Positions 26,759 through 35,579 of a stretch of 64,000 nt of DNA are shown in pieces. Source of the stretch: an uncultured Sulfurovum sp. (GTDB lineage: Bacteria > Campylobacterota > Campylobacteria > Campylobacterales > Sulfurovaceae); assembly GCA_902727855.1 (NCBI GenBank), contig CACVAS010000047.1, forward strand, positions 62,001-126,000. Reading direction: 5' to 3'. Within the stretch, counting starts at the first letter, position 1. Each line of letters opens with the position of its first letter. A program made the position numbers and the translations under genes. The notes beneath the pieces are model-generated. The model ran no database searches, was not told where the DNA came from, and worked only from the letters and a program-made list of their open reading frames with translations.

Positions 26759-26809
26759 GAGAGGAGCTTACATCCTCTCTTTTGAGTCAACTTGGCGGCT
26801 GACTCTTTT
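26759..26809 (+). terminator. Two tandem terminator-like hairpins in a leader
   Basis: Hairpin 1: GAGAGGA / TCCTCTC, 7-base loop, then TTTT. Hairpin 2: GAGTCA / TGACTC, 10-base loop, then TTTTATT. They lie between the promoter at 26705 and the gene at 26833, so attenuation is likely. Confidence 0.55.
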
Positions 26810-26832
26810 ATTATAACGTAAAAGGAACTATC

Positions 26833-27276
26833 ATGACAACAATTGAAGAATTAAAAGATGCACAAGACAAGAGAACAAAAGCTTTTAAGAATAAGAAACA
26901 AGAGATTATAAAAAATATAATTGAAACTAATAAACAGTTAAAAGGTGAGGCCTTTGATTCTTTGCTTTGGGCTTCTACTATTAGAGAAGAAGAGTGTGGT
27001 GGGATGTTTACAACATATTGGGAAGAAATGGACTGCATTAATTTTGATGGAAAGACACTGGAGAAGTATACAAAAAGTACACATAATGGTGCAAATGGAC
27101 AGAAAGACTGGTACGATGCACACATTCAACAGGGTAGCCGTATTGATATAGATGAAACTTTTTTGGCATCATTAAACTATAATGAATTTATTTATTGGGT
27201 TGAAGCTATTGAGGGTGCAATAGAGAAAGCATATTGTTTGATTATCGAACAAGAAGGCAAACTAAAAGGAGCGTAA
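26833..27276 (+). CDS. Hypothetical protein
   Basis: 147 residues; helical charged N-terminus (AFKNKKQEIIKNIIETN) and an acidic C-terminus. Ribosome site AAAAGGA. First gene after the attenuator-like leader. Not recognised. Confidence 0.6.
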   Translation: MTTIEELKDAQDKRTKAFKNKKQEIIKNIIETNKQLKGEAFDSLLWASTIREEECGGMFTTYWEEMDCINFDGKTLEKYTKSTHNGANGQKDWYDAHIQQGSRIDIDETFLASLNYNEFIYWVEAIEGAIEKAYCLIIEQEGKLKGA

Positions 27277-27278
27277 AA

Positions 27279-27761
27279 ATGCAAGAAAAAACAAGATGGT
27301 TCGCAAATATAAGTGAACCGAGCAAGCAGTTAGAAAAGAGATTCCAGGTGCCATACAACACGGCTCTTGGATGGCAAAAAAAACAAACTGACAGCAGTGA
27401 TTACAAAGGATACCTGTTTGACCACCTAGTGCTGTTTTTAAGGCTGGAACAAAATACGATTATAAAGTTAAAACAACTTTTTAAAAAAGATGAGCTAAAG
27501 GCACTGTGGGGTGCTTTAAAATCTACTATGTACACTATAGACATTATAGAGATGGATAAAGCATTAGCTTATCAATTTGCGGATTATTGCGTATACGAAA
27601 GTACAGAAGCACAACAATTTACACAAGAAGGTTTAGAAGTTTTTTCGGTTAATGTGACTAAAAAGTTAAATGATTTGGTTGAATTTGAAAAACTTGTTTT
27701 GCTGGAGTTCCTGCGATCCAAAGAAGGAAATCAGTATGTGTTCGATAAAGAATCAATTTAG
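27279..27761 (+). CDS. Hypothetical protein ending at an in-frame amber codon
   Basis: 160 residues from the ATG at 27279 (MQEKTRWFANISEPSKQLEK), AAAAGGA upstream. N-terminal part resembles a short HTH (KRFQVPYNTALGWQKK). The frame stays open for 86 more codons after the TAG at 27759-27761 (next entry), so this may be the truncated form of a 247-residue protein. Confidence 0.55.
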   Translation: MQEKTRWFANISEPSKQLEKRFQVPYNTALGWQKKQTDSSDYKGYLFDHLVLFLRLEQNTIIKLKQLFKKDELKALWGALKSTMYTIDIIEMDKALAYQFADYCVYESTEAQQFTQEGLEVFSVNVTKKLNDLVEFEKLVLLEFLRSKEGNQYVFDKESI

Positions 27762-28022
27762 AAAGAAAAAAATGCCTCGTACAAAAGTCTAAACAATAAC
27801 ACAAAAGATAAAAGTATAGAAGCAAAAACTTACAATACAGAATATACAGAAAAAGAGGACTTATTTTTAATAGAGAATTGGTATAGAATGACTAAAAAAG
27901 ATATAGCAGTACACATTAATATAACTTATAGTAGTGTAATTTCTCGCTATAAAAAGTTAAAAGTGATTAATTTTACGAAGAGCCAAATTAAAAAACTGTC
28001 ATATTGGGATATTTTTTCATAA
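27762..28022 (+). pseudogene. In-frame continuation of the 27279 gene with HTH-like end
   Basis: No stop from 27762 to the TAA at 28020-28022 in the same frame. The end encodes MTKKDIAVHINITYSSVISR, a homeodomain-like HTH. An internal ATG at 27888 could start a 44-residue protein, but no ribosome site precedes it. Read-through, nonsense mutation or a separate gene are all possible. Confidence 0.45.
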
Positions 28023-28043
28023 AGGTATTAGATTTACTGGTGT

Positions 28044-28310
28044 TTAAACCAGTAAACCACGACTATCAATAGTGAATTCAAACAGAACCTCATCACCTAT
28101 TATTGATTGACCATCTTCTATCTTACATTTAGTAACAATAGCTTTATATTCATCTTCTTTTGTTCCAAAAGTACTGCCTATAACGTTTACATCCCACCCA
28201 TACGGAGCATTTTCAGATGCTTCACCTCCATTCCAATAGTCATGAGAATCTTCCCATTCTTGACGGTCTTCTTTTATTTTTTCAAAAACTTTCTCTTTTG
28301 TTAGCATCAT
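28044..28310 (-). CDS. Hypothetical protein, paralogue of 52928..53419
   Basis: 88 residues. Shares with the 52928 product the run A.(F/Y)GW(D/R)VN(V/L)IGS(T/E)(F/Y), plus YK..V and EV.FE. Function unknown. It has its own promoter module in minus orientation. Confidence 0.6.
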   Translation of the reverse strand: MMLTKEKVFEKIKEDRQEWEDSHDYWNGGEASENAPYGWDVNVIGSTFGTKEDEYKAIVTKCKIEDGQSIIGDEVLFEFTIDSRGLLV

Positions 28311-28326
28311 TAAATCCTTTAATAAA

Positions 28327-28400
28327 TATAATATATTATATCTAAATATCTTTATTTAAACGGTACTAAATACACTTATACAAAATAAAGGATACAAGTT
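28327..28400 (-). promoter_or_regulatory. Promoter module, minus-strand copy for 28044..28310
   Basis: Minus-strand box ACTTGTATCC from 28399; TATAAT at 28340-28335; gap 45 bp. Arranged divergently to the plus-strand copy at 28428. Confidence 0.7.
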
Positions 28401-28427
28401 AAATTATACTCTAAAAAGAGTCATTGT

Positions 28428-28513
28428 ACTTGTATCGTTAAGTTTAGAATTCTTTCCATATGTCTTTGAATAACTTCTATTTACTGCTTTATTATGATAT
28501 AATATATTATATC
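28428..28513 (+). promoter_or_regulatory. Promoter module for the 28532 gene
   Basis: Box ACTTGTATCGTTAA; TATAAT at 28498; gap 56 bp. The ~85-bp block is nearly the same as that at 29989. Confidence 0.7.
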
Positions 28514-28531
28514 TTCTAGGAGAGTAAAAGA

Positions 28532-29899
28532 ATGGAAAATCTTTCTAAAAACAACCTTTTTGACGTTATGGGTCTACAGATAAAAGTAGATGCTGCTAAA
28601 AAGGTTCTAATTAAGGCATATAACGAGAACAATGGTAAACTCTTTATCTCCTATTCCGCAGGCAAAGATAGTACCATATTGCGTCATATTGCACTATCTC
28701 TCTATCCAGACCTTGAGGTAGTATTCTCTAATACAAGTAATGAATTAAAAGAAGTTTTAGAATACGCAAAAAAAACACCTAATGTAATTATAGTTAATCC
28801 CAAAATGAATTTTAAACAAGTAATAATGAAATATGGTTTCCCCTTAGTAAGTAAGGAAATAAGTCAAAAAGTAAACGAAATAAAAAGAACCCACGGAAAG
28901 AGAACAAGATTAAAACGTATGTATGGAGACCATAAAAATAATGGGAAGCTTTCTAATAAATGGAGATTTCTAGCTGAACAATCATTTGATGTGACAGAAA
29001 AGTGTTGTAAAATTTTGAAAAAAGATCCATTAGAGAATTGGGGAAAATCTAGGAACCTTAAGCCAATAATAGCACTTATGAAGGATGAGAGTAATCTAAG
29101 AAAACAGCTTTCTCTTTACGGGAAAGATGATGGTAATAAAATATATCCTTTTTTAAAGACAGGCTGGACAGAAGAGGATATATTTTTATATGCAGACCTT
29201 CACAATATCCGATTTGCAGAATGCTATTATGATAGGATTGTAGACGGGGTTCTGGTTAAAAAGAGAGATAGAACAGGCTGTGAATATTGCATGTTTGGTA
29301 TAGACCAAGAAAAAACAGACCGATTTGAGAGAAGTAGAATATTAACCCCTAAACGCTTTAAAGCGAATATGAAAATAGAAAACAATGGTGTTACTTTTGA
29401 AGAAGCCTATAACCTCATCAAATATGAAGAACACCCCATAGTACTTGATTTATATGGTGGCATAACAGTAGGCATGAAGAATTTACCGAATCATTGGAAT
29501 GCGTATACTTTTAAAAACAAAACCATTCAAAAGGTCTGTCCTTACTGTGAATCAAGGAAAATACAAAAAGATTTTCCTGTACAAATGACATTTTTGGATA
29601 CTCCTGAAGAAGATGGCACAAAAAGAGTCATCTTCGTTACTAACGAATATATGCATTGTAAGGAGTGTGGAGGAAATTATATAAATGATTTGCATCTATT
29701 TGATTTTCGTTTTAATGTTACTAAACGTGTGGTAGATTATATTTATAAGAATCTCTCCAAAAAGTCTATCTTTGAGGTATCTTCATATATTGGTATCAGT
29801 GTGGAAGATCTACATGAAATATTAAATTACTATAGAGCTGACTTCCAGAAAGCTTTGAAAAATAAACAGTCTAGTATATGGTTTGTAAACAATATATAA
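28532..29899 (+). CDS. PAPS reductase-like protein with zinc ribbon and HTH tail
   Basis: 455 residues. PP-loop SYSAGKDST (~43-51) and VVFSNTSNE mark the PAPS reductase/ATP-pyrophosphatase fold; GCEYCMFG near 250 is the matching Cys pair. A zinc ribbon follows (CPYCES... CKECGG, ~332-375), then a helical segment (KKSIFEVSSYIGISVEDL) like the HTH of IS-type DNA-binding proteins. The combination suggests action on nucleic acid rather than sulfate. Substrate unknown. Confidence 0.75.
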   Translation: MENLSKNNLFDVMGLQIKVDAAKKVLIKAYNENNGKLFISYSAGKDSTILRHIALSLYPDLEVVFSNTSNELKEVLEYAKKTPNVIIVNPKMNFKQVIMKYGFPLVSKEISQKVNEIKRTHGKRTRLKRMYGDHKNNGKLSNKWRFLAEQSFDVTEKCCKILKKDPLENWGKSRNLKPIIALMKDESNLRKQLSLYGKDDGNKIYPFLKTGWTEEDIFLYADLHNIRFAECYYDRIVDGVLVKKRDRTGCEYCMFGIDQEKTDRFERSRILTPKRFKANMKIENNGVTFEEAYNLIKYEEHPIVLDLYGGITVGMKNLPNHWNAYTFKNKTIQKVCPYCESRKIQKDFPVQMTFLDTPEEDGTKRVIFVTNEYMHCKECGGNYINDLHLFDFRFNVTKRVVDYIYKNLSKKSIFEVSSYIGISVEDLHEILNYYRADFQKALKNKQSSIWFVNNI

Positions 29900-29988
29900 C
29901 ATACTTTATTACTAAGAACTATACAAAAATAAAGGATACAGGTTAAATTGGGTCTTCATAAAATTATGCCCTGAAAAAGAGTCATTGT

Positions 29989-30074
29989 ACTTGTATCGTT
30001 AAATTTATAATTCTTTCCATATGTCTTTAAATAAGCTCTATTTACTGCATTATTATGATATAATATATTATATT
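29989..30074 (+). promoter_or_regulatory. Promoter module for the 30095 methyltransferase
   Basis: Box ACTTGTATCGTTAA; TATAAT at 30059; gap 56 bp. Upstream arm GATACAGGT at 29937. Confidence 0.7.
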
Positions 30075-30094
30075 TAGAGATTAAGGATTGAGTT

Positions 30095-31077
30095 ATGAAA
30101 AAAGCATCACTTGCTATGAAGCTGCAAAGCTATATTACGGAAAAAAGAGAGTTTACTCTTAAAGAGCTTTATCAAGAGTTTGGCGAATATAAAGAGCATA
30201 GTGTGAGAGCTAGGCTTTATGAAACTGATGAGTATCAAGAAAAACGCATTATAAAGACCGAGAATGGCTCTTATGCACTTTGTGGTGTTGAACTAGAGGC
30301 ATTGATTGAAAAGGTTGATACTAGAGAGCATCTGTATACTCTTACGAATGCCAAAGTGACCTATGACCTCCTCCTAAATGATTTGCCGTATAGTACCAAC
30401 GCAAACCGTGGAGGAAACAGAGACTTGACAGATTACCCTCTGATTACACCTGAAGACTTTTCTTCTATGATTACACAAATTGAAAACTCTTTCTATACTA
30501 AACAAAACTATTAAAAGATGAGTATTCACAGTTTGTGATGATGATATCTGGAGGAAAGAGTGGAAAGCGTCAAGTAGATAAATATTTAAAAGTGCTTGAA
30601 GGTAGTAATCTTAAGTTATCTAATAGCGGCACATATCGTAAGTACAATAAGAATGGTACCGTTTGCAATATGGGAAAATTTCAGATGCCTGACGAATTAG
30701 TACTTAGTTATTCCCTTAGTGGAAAAGAGAGACCAGATATTGATACATCGGCTTCTACAGAGTATCATTTTCAAAGACCACCTTTGCCTAGAAGTGGTGG
30801 GTACTCTACGGAAAAGCCCTTGGGTTTAATGGAAGCTATAATTACAAGAACTACGAAAAGAGGTGAAAAGATTTTGGATTTATTTGCAGGTTCTGGCTCG
30901 TCTATGGTTGCAGCCTTAAACCTTGGAAGAAGAATACATGGTTTGGAAATTACAAGTAAAGCTATTAATCAATTTATTTTACCCAAAATGAGGGAGTTTG
31001 AATCTATGCTTCCTTCACCTGCTTGCGTACAGGTGTCTATGCCTGCTAGACAAACAACAATGTTTGATTTTCTATAA
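30095..31077 (+). pseudogene. Adenine-specific DNA methyltransferase broken by a frameshift
   Basis: Frame 1 (30095..30514) encodes a wHTH-like N-terminus and the catalytic LLNDLPYST (motif IV, DPPY-type) followed by GGNRDLTDYPLITPEDF. It stops at TAA 30512. The -1 frame, open from 30502 to 31077, continues the same enzyme: YSQFVMMISGGKSGKR, then TEKPLGLM and DLFAGSGSS (SAM motif I). Motif IV before motif I is the beta-class order. The frames overlap only at ~30502-30511, a short A-rich stretch without a canonical slip heptamer. Likely an indel; a sequencing error is possible. Confidence 0.75.
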
Positions 31078-31087
31078 CATCCTCATG

Positions 31088-31120
31088 GAGCCTACCTAAG
31101 AGAGTGTTTTAGGTAGGCTC
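31088..31120 (+). terminator. Rho-independent terminator
   Basis: 12-bp perfect GC-containing stem GAGCCTACCTAA / TTAGGTAGGCTC, 9-base loop, then TTGAGTTTAT. It closes the methyltransferase unit. Confidence 0.75.
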
Positions 31121-31169
31121 TTGAGTTTATTTAAATACGATACAAGTCAACTAACACATACGTTATTAT

Positions 31170-31254
31170 ACTTGTATCGTATTATGTATTACTTTCTTTT
31201 TAAAGCCCTAAAAAACACTATAAATTGCCTTATTATGGTATAATATGTTATATT
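31170..31254 (+). promoter_or_regulatory. Promoter module for the 31274 operon
   Basis: Box ACTTGTATCGTATT at 31170-31183; TATAAT at 31239; gap 55 bp. Reverse arm ACGATACAAGT near 31137; TAACACATACGTTA at 31152 lies between. Confidence 0.7.
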
Positions 31255-31273
31255 TAAAGATAAAGGAATTGAA

Positions 31274-31411
31274 ATGATAATGAAGAATCAAAACATGAGA
31301 GACATGAAGTTCTTTTTTGCATTAGCGAAGTTTGAGAATATACGTACTGCATCTGAGTTTAGCGAGATGATGCTCAGATTTTTAGAAATAAACTCACTGC
31401 GTACTGCATGA
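31274..31411 (+). CDS. Small 45-residue protein
   Basis: ATG after AAAGGAATTGAA; MIMKNQNMRDMKFFFALAKF..., helical with several Met. Stop overlaps the next ATG (ATGA). Could be a genuine small protein or a long leader. Confidence 0.5.
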   Translation: MIMKNQNMRDMKFFFALAKFENIRTASEFSEMMLRFLEINSLRTA

Positions 31412-31602
31412 TGTTAGCACCCAGTGATGACTCCCTTATTGGAGAACTGCTTTTTATTGGAAGTATTTCTCTTTTTATAACAAGTTCCATGATCTTATTT
31501 GTATCATTCATATATGTATGTTATACGTTTATTGCAATAACGTTGATTCTCTTAGGATTTGGTGTTTATTTAAAAACAAGGCATAGTATTACAGCTAAAT
31601 AA
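31408..31602 (+). CDS. Small two-helix membrane protein
   Basis: 64 residues with two hydrophobic helices (ELLFIGSISLFITSSMILFV and YTFIAITLILLGFGVYL). Coupled to the 31274 ORF by a 4-bp overlap. Unknown function. Confidence 0.55.
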   Translation: MMLAPSDDSLIGELLFIGSISLFITSSMILFVSFIYVCYTFIAITLILLGFGVYLKTRHSITAK

Positions 31603-31644
31603 TGAATAGTATTTTCATTAAATATATCTAGTGAGGAGATGAGC

Positions 31645-32091
31645 ATGGAATTTAACTATAATGATGGTGGACGAAGTAAATATTTCAAAGGTCATGCAGG
31701 AGATTGTGTTGTCAGAGCATTAACAATATTACTTAATGAAGATTACAAGGCAATATATAATTTTTCTCATAACCGAATTGGGCATACACCTAGAAATGGT
31801 CTTGAAAAGGTCCAGGATATATATTTAGCAAAAGGTTTAGTATATGAAGAAATATCAGGATGTGCAGATGATTATTATCTAGATGAAGTTAGCTTTGACT
31901 TTATCGTGCAATATAGAGATCATGTACACGCTGTCATAAAGAATGTAATTAATGATACTCATCAAAAGTCAGACTTTTATCAAGCAGAAGGATTCTGGGT
32001 AAAAAAAGCAGATTATGAGGAATTGTTAAAAGTCATATACCCAAATGAATATTATGAGGATGATAAAGTAGACGACTATAGTTTGATTTAG
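31645..32091 (+). CDS. Papain-like cysteine-peptidase-like phage/plasmid protein
   Basis: 148 residues from the ATG at 31645, six bases after GAGGAG (an ATG at 31639 abuts it). The N-terminus FNYNDGGRSKYFKG and GDCVVRALTILL, with a later HVHAVIKN, follow a family often seen in phages: Cys at a helix start, His on a strand. A cysteine-peptidase or transglutaminase-like fold is likely; activity unproven. Confidence 0.55.
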   Translation: MEFNYNDGGRSKYFKGHAGDCVVRALTILLNEDYKAIYNFSHNRIGHTPRNGLEKVQDIYLAKGLVYEEISGCADDYYLDEVSFDFIVQYRDHVHAVIKNVINDTHQKSDFYQAEGFWVKKADYEELLKVIYPNEYYEDDKVDDYSLI

Positions 32092-32110
32092 ATATATTAA
32101 CGCTCATTGC

Positions 32111-32195
32111 ACTTGTATCGTATTGTGTAACATCTTTTAAAAGATGACTAAATAACTCCCATAATCTCTTTTATTATGATATAATATGTTATATT
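32111..32195 (+). promoter_or_regulatory. Promoter module for the 32213 methyltransferase
   Basis: Box ACTTGTATCGTATT at 32111-32124; TATAAT at 32180; gap 55 bp; core variant ending ATGTTATATTT. Confidence 0.7.
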
Positions 32196-32212
32196 TAATA
32201 AAAGGATTTAGA

Positions 32213-34015
32213 ATGTCAAAACAACCCCATAAAAACCTACTTGATATAATAAAAGAGAAGAAAGAAGACTTCGAGTGGTATCCTACTACTAATGAGATTA
32301 TACAAGCCCTTTACATCAGCATATATGATGAAGAGAAAAAGAATAGATTTACAGATTTTCCTTCTGTGTCTATGTTAGATATAGGGGCAGGAGATGGAAA
32401 TGTCTTTAGAGAGATGGATCACTTATATAAAAATACGCAGGATAAAAAAGACGGATTAAAGGTAACTTCAGCGTATGCAATTGAAAAATCAAATACACTT
32501 ATTCAAGCGATGGATCCCGATGTATTTGTGATAGGAACAGATTTTTGGAATCAGACATTGGTAGACAAAAAAGTAGATATAGTATTTTCAAATCCTCCGT
32601 ATAGTTCATATAGTCAGTGGAGCGAAAAAGTGATTAAAGAGTCACTGTCTAAGTTTATTTATCTTGTAATTCCTGAAAGATGGGAAGAAGATAAAAGAAT
32701 TACACATGCACTAGACCAAAGAGATGCAGATGCAGAGGTTGTTGGTTCTTTTTCTTTTGAGGATTCTGAATACAGAAAAGCAAGAGCCAAAGTACATCTT
32801 TTAAAAATATCTTTGGCATCTAAGGTAAGGCATCGGTCTAGTACCTGTAATATAGATCCTTTTAACTTATGGTTTAAGGAGACCTATGCTTTTAAAGATG
32901 AAGCACCAAAAGAAGAGTCTATTCAAGATAAGGCTGAGACATTAAATAATTTGGTACCAGGTAAAAGCCTTGTGGAACGCTTAGAAGAACTTTACAATCA
33001 AGAACTGCTACATCTTCATGCTAACTATCAATCTATTGCGACACTTGATGCAGACTTGTTAAGAGAAATGGGCATCTCAAAAAAGATGATGATTGAGGGC
33101 TTAAAGTTAAAAATTGAAAATACAAAAAATGTGTATTGGCAAGAACTTTTCAACAACCTTGATACCATCACTTCACGCCTAACCAAGAAAAGCAGAGAAT
33201 CATTACTCGGCACATTGACAGAGCACACTTCAGTGGACTTTTCAGTTTCTAATGCCTATGGTATTATTATTTGGGTTATAAAGAATGCTAACAAATACTA
33301 TGATGCACAGCTACTTAAATTATATGAAGACTTAAGTAAGGTGGAGAATATACGTAACTATAAATCAAACAAAAGAATCATATCAGATGATTGGAGATTT
33401 TTAAAAGAAGGATATTCTCATTATGCTCTAGATTATCGTATTGTATTAACATTTTATGGGCTAATTGATACAGAATACGCTTATCAAGCAGTTAATGGCT
33501 TAGGTAATGCCGCTGCTGATTTTATAGATGACATTAAGACTGTTGCAAATAACTTAGGCTTTAGTATCACCTCATCAGTAAGTGATAGCTCTATGCAGTG
33601 GGTCTCTCAACATAAAAATAATTTTATGCAAAAAACAACCCATGGTAAAATACCTTTAAAGGTAGGAACCAAAACGAATTTAGGAAAGATAGAAGATGTC
33701 GTATACCAAGATGAGAATGGATGCTATCAGTATTTTGTTGGAGGGTATTGGACTCATTGGGATTCAATCAAAACAGAAGATGATATTTTTGTAGAAATAA
33801 AGACATTTAAGAATGGGAATCTTCATGCTAAATTTAACACTCAATTTATGAAAAAGCTCAATATTGAAGCAGCGAGACTGAACAAATGGATTAAAACACC
33901 TCAAGAAGCATCAGATGAGTTTGATATCTCAACAGAGGAGGCAAACGAATATTTTGGAAGTAGTTATACCTTAACGCCCTCTTCTGTCTCTAATCTTTTA
34001 CCCTCTTTGGTCTAA
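32213..34015 (+). CDS. SAM-dependent DNA methyltransferase with DUF4942 domain
   Basis: 600 residues. Start at 32213; an earlier in-frame ATG lies in the promoter core. N-terminal class I MTase: motif I LDIGAGDGN (~52-60) and motif IV FSNPPYSS (~125), the N6-adenine type. The C-terminal ~350 residues match DUF4942 (WRFLKEGYSHYALDYRIV, KTFKNGNLHAKFN). Such fusions are common on mobile elements. No cognate nuclease nearby, so likely an orphan or anti-restriction methylase. Bases 32458-32476 also occur at 40888. Confidence 0.8.
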   Translation: MSKQPHKNLLDIIKEKKEDFEWYPTTNEIIQALYISIYDEEKKNRFTDFPSVSMLDIGAGDGNVFREMDHLYKNTQDKKDGLKVTSAYAIEKSNTLIQAMDPDVFVIGTDFWNQTLVDKKVDIVFSNPPYSSYSQWSEKVIKESLSKFIYLVIPERWEEDKRITHALDQRDADAEVVGSFSFEDSEYRKARAKVHLLKISLASKVRHRSSTCNIDPFNLWFKETYAFKDEAPKEESIQDKAETLNNLVPGKSLVERLEELYNQELLHLHANYQSIATLDADLLREMGISKKMMIEGLKLKIENTKNVYWQELFNNLDTITSRLTKKSRESLLGTLTEHTSVDFSVSNAYGIIIWVIKNANKYYDAQLLKLYEDLSKVENIRNYKSNKRIISDDWRFLKEGYSHYALDYRIVLTFYGLIDTEYAYQAVNGLGNAAADFIDDIKTVANNLGFSITSSVSDSSMQWVSQHKNNFMQKTTHGKIPLKVGTKTNLGKIEDVVYQDENGCYQYFVGGYWTHWDSIKTEDDIFVEIKTFKNGNLHAKFNTQFMKKLNIEAARLNKWIKTPQEASDEFDISTEEANEYFGSSYTLTPSSVSNLLPSLV

Positions 34016-34178
34016 CTCTATTATATATACTAACTCATGTGTTATTGCAACCTCGCAGTAGCACATGAAAGCCATAGTTATTAATCTATTTCATCTCAAA
34101 GAGCACATTTATTTTTATTTTATTAAACGATACAAGTCTGCTCTGGATAGAAATTTAAGCATAAAATATCGCATTATG

Positions 34179-34253
34179 ACTTGTATCGTATTATTATTTG
34201 ATTCATAAAAAACCTTTGTATAATTCCTATATCATGATATAATATATTATATT
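34179..34253 (+). promoter_or_regulatory. Promoter module for the 34270 operon
   Basis: Box ACTTGTATCGTATT at 34179-34192; TATAAT at 34238; gap 45 bp. Reverse arm ACGATACAAGT at 34127-34137 forms an inverted pair. Confidence 0.75.
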
Positions 34254-34269
34254 TAAAGATTAAGGATTT

Positions 34270-34770
34270 ATGATGTTTCAAGAACAAGTTAAACAAATTG
34301 AGAGAGGACTACTTTTATTACAGCGTGGTGATGTTCTTGGTGCAATTTATGCAACACAAGGATGGGGTAGTCGAAAGAGTGGGTCACACCTTAAAAATCC
34401 ATGTGCACAGTTTCATTATAAAATAGTGGATGCTTTTTTACATAGTGGCTATAGTATTCTATCCATAAAAGAAAAAATGGACATAGAGAAGCAATTCTCT
34501 CATGCTACACATTTTCGTGAGGGTATTAGTGAGTTTAGAGCTGTTTCATATTATTTTTTAAATCGTGATTATTCTTTACATATGCAGGATAATGTAGCTT
34601 TGTATATTACATCTAATCACGACAGAGACAAAATAGACAATGTTAAATTAAGTGTAGCTATGTTGGCTTTTGATAGAGCACTGGCATCTACATCAAAAGT
34701 ATTTAAGCCCAAAAAAGAACTTATATCACTTGGTGAACAGTTAGCACAGTCTAAAGAGAGTCAGATATGA
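34270..34770 (+). CDS. Hypothetical helical protein
   Basis: 166 residues (ATG 34270 or 34273). Helical, His-rich centre (FSHATHFREGISEFRAVSYY). Not recognised. Overlaps the next ATG by 4 bp. Confidence 0.55.
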   Translation: MMFQEQVKQIERGLLLLQRGDVLGAIYATQGWGSRKSGSHLKNPCAQFHYKIVDAFLHSGYSILSIKEKMDIEKQFSHATHFREGISEFRAVSYYFLNRDYSLHMQDNVALYITSNHDRDKIDNVKLSVAMLAFDRALASTSKVFKPKKELISLGEQLAQSKESQI

Positions 34771-35141
34771 AACAAGCAGCTCATATCATGATAACTGGAG
34801 TGGATGGACTAGAGGGTATACCCAATATTGATTCATACAAATTGGTTATGCTTGAAGAAAAAGACAATGGCAAGATGTTCTATAGAAAATTAATAGCGAA
34901 TAAAAAACATGTATACAGATTGGAAAATGGTAAAAAACTAAATGTCTTAAAAAGCAGTGGTGCATGGATGCATGAAGATACTATGGCTGCTAAGTGGGTA
35001 AATAAGCATAAACATATCATCATCGTTGTAAATGAATCTGGTATCGATTGTTATGCATATGAGATTTTTATTCCTGGTATGGGATGGAAGCGTCCATATG
35101 AACTTAGAGAAATTTCTAAATTAAACCTAGGGATGAAATGA
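34767..35141 (+). CDS. Hypothetical protein
   Basis: 124 residues, beta-rich with many Lys. ATGA overlap with the preceding gene. Contains HKHIIIVVNESGIDCYAY; family not recognised. Confidence 0.55.
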   Translation: MKQAAHIMITGVDGLEGIPNIDSYKLVMLEEKDNGKMFYRKLIANKKHVYRLENGKKLNVLKSSGAWMHEDTMAAKWVNKHKHIIIVVNESGIDCYAYEIFIPGMGWKRPYELREISKLNLGMK

Positions 35142-35167
35142 GAGAAGTATCATTTTAGGTGTTAATA

Positions 35168-35241
35168 ACTTGTATCGTATTTCTACAAGCTCTCTTTAAA
35201 GGTGTTTATTTTCCTTTATTTATGATATAATATGTTATATT
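35168..35241 (+). promoter_or_regulatory. Promoter module for the 35259-ssb operon
   Basis: Box ACTTGTATCGTATT at 35168-35181; TATAAT at 35226; gap 44 bp. Confidence 0.75.
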
Positions 35242-35258
35242 TATATAAAGGAAAACCT

Positions 35259-35576
35259 ATGGAACAAGGACTTGTTTTAGAATACAAAACTAAAGAAACA
35301 GACCCCTTACAGCTGTACTTTTTGTCACACGAACCTTTTAGCTTTAAACAATCGGTCATTTTTAACAACTCAATTTATGATGTGAGTAAGATTGAAAAGG
35401 TTGAGGTGATGCGTATGCCGTCTATGACAATACTTGTATCTAACTCAATGACAAGTAAACAACAAGCAAAGATGTTTTCTGTTGACTCTATGGATCAGGT
35501 GTATAGCACACTTGGATTGGAAACTGGCAGTAATGTTATGTTTTTACATTTGATTGATATAAAAGATAAAGGATAA
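35259..35576 (+). CDS. Hypothetical protein upstream of ssb
   Basis: 105 residues from ATG 35259; a longer frame would start within the promoter. Beta-rich, not recognised. Three bases separate it from the ssb start, so it is co-transcribed with ssb. Confidence 0.6.
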   Translation: MEQGLVLEYKTKETDPLQLYFLSHEPFSFKQSVIFNNSIYDVSKIEKVEVMRMPSMTILVSNSMTSKQQAKMFSVDSMDQVYSTLGLETGSNVMFLHLIDIKDKG

Positions 35577-35579
35577 GAG

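Noticed and set aside
30499-30514. Programmed frameshift in the adenine methyltransferase
   Set aside because: The overlap holds no X_XXY_YYZ heptamer in the right phase; an indel is simpler.
32186-32212. Earlier in-frame ATG for the 32213 methyltransferase
   Set aside because: It falls inside the promoter core, upstream of the AAAGGA ribosome site.
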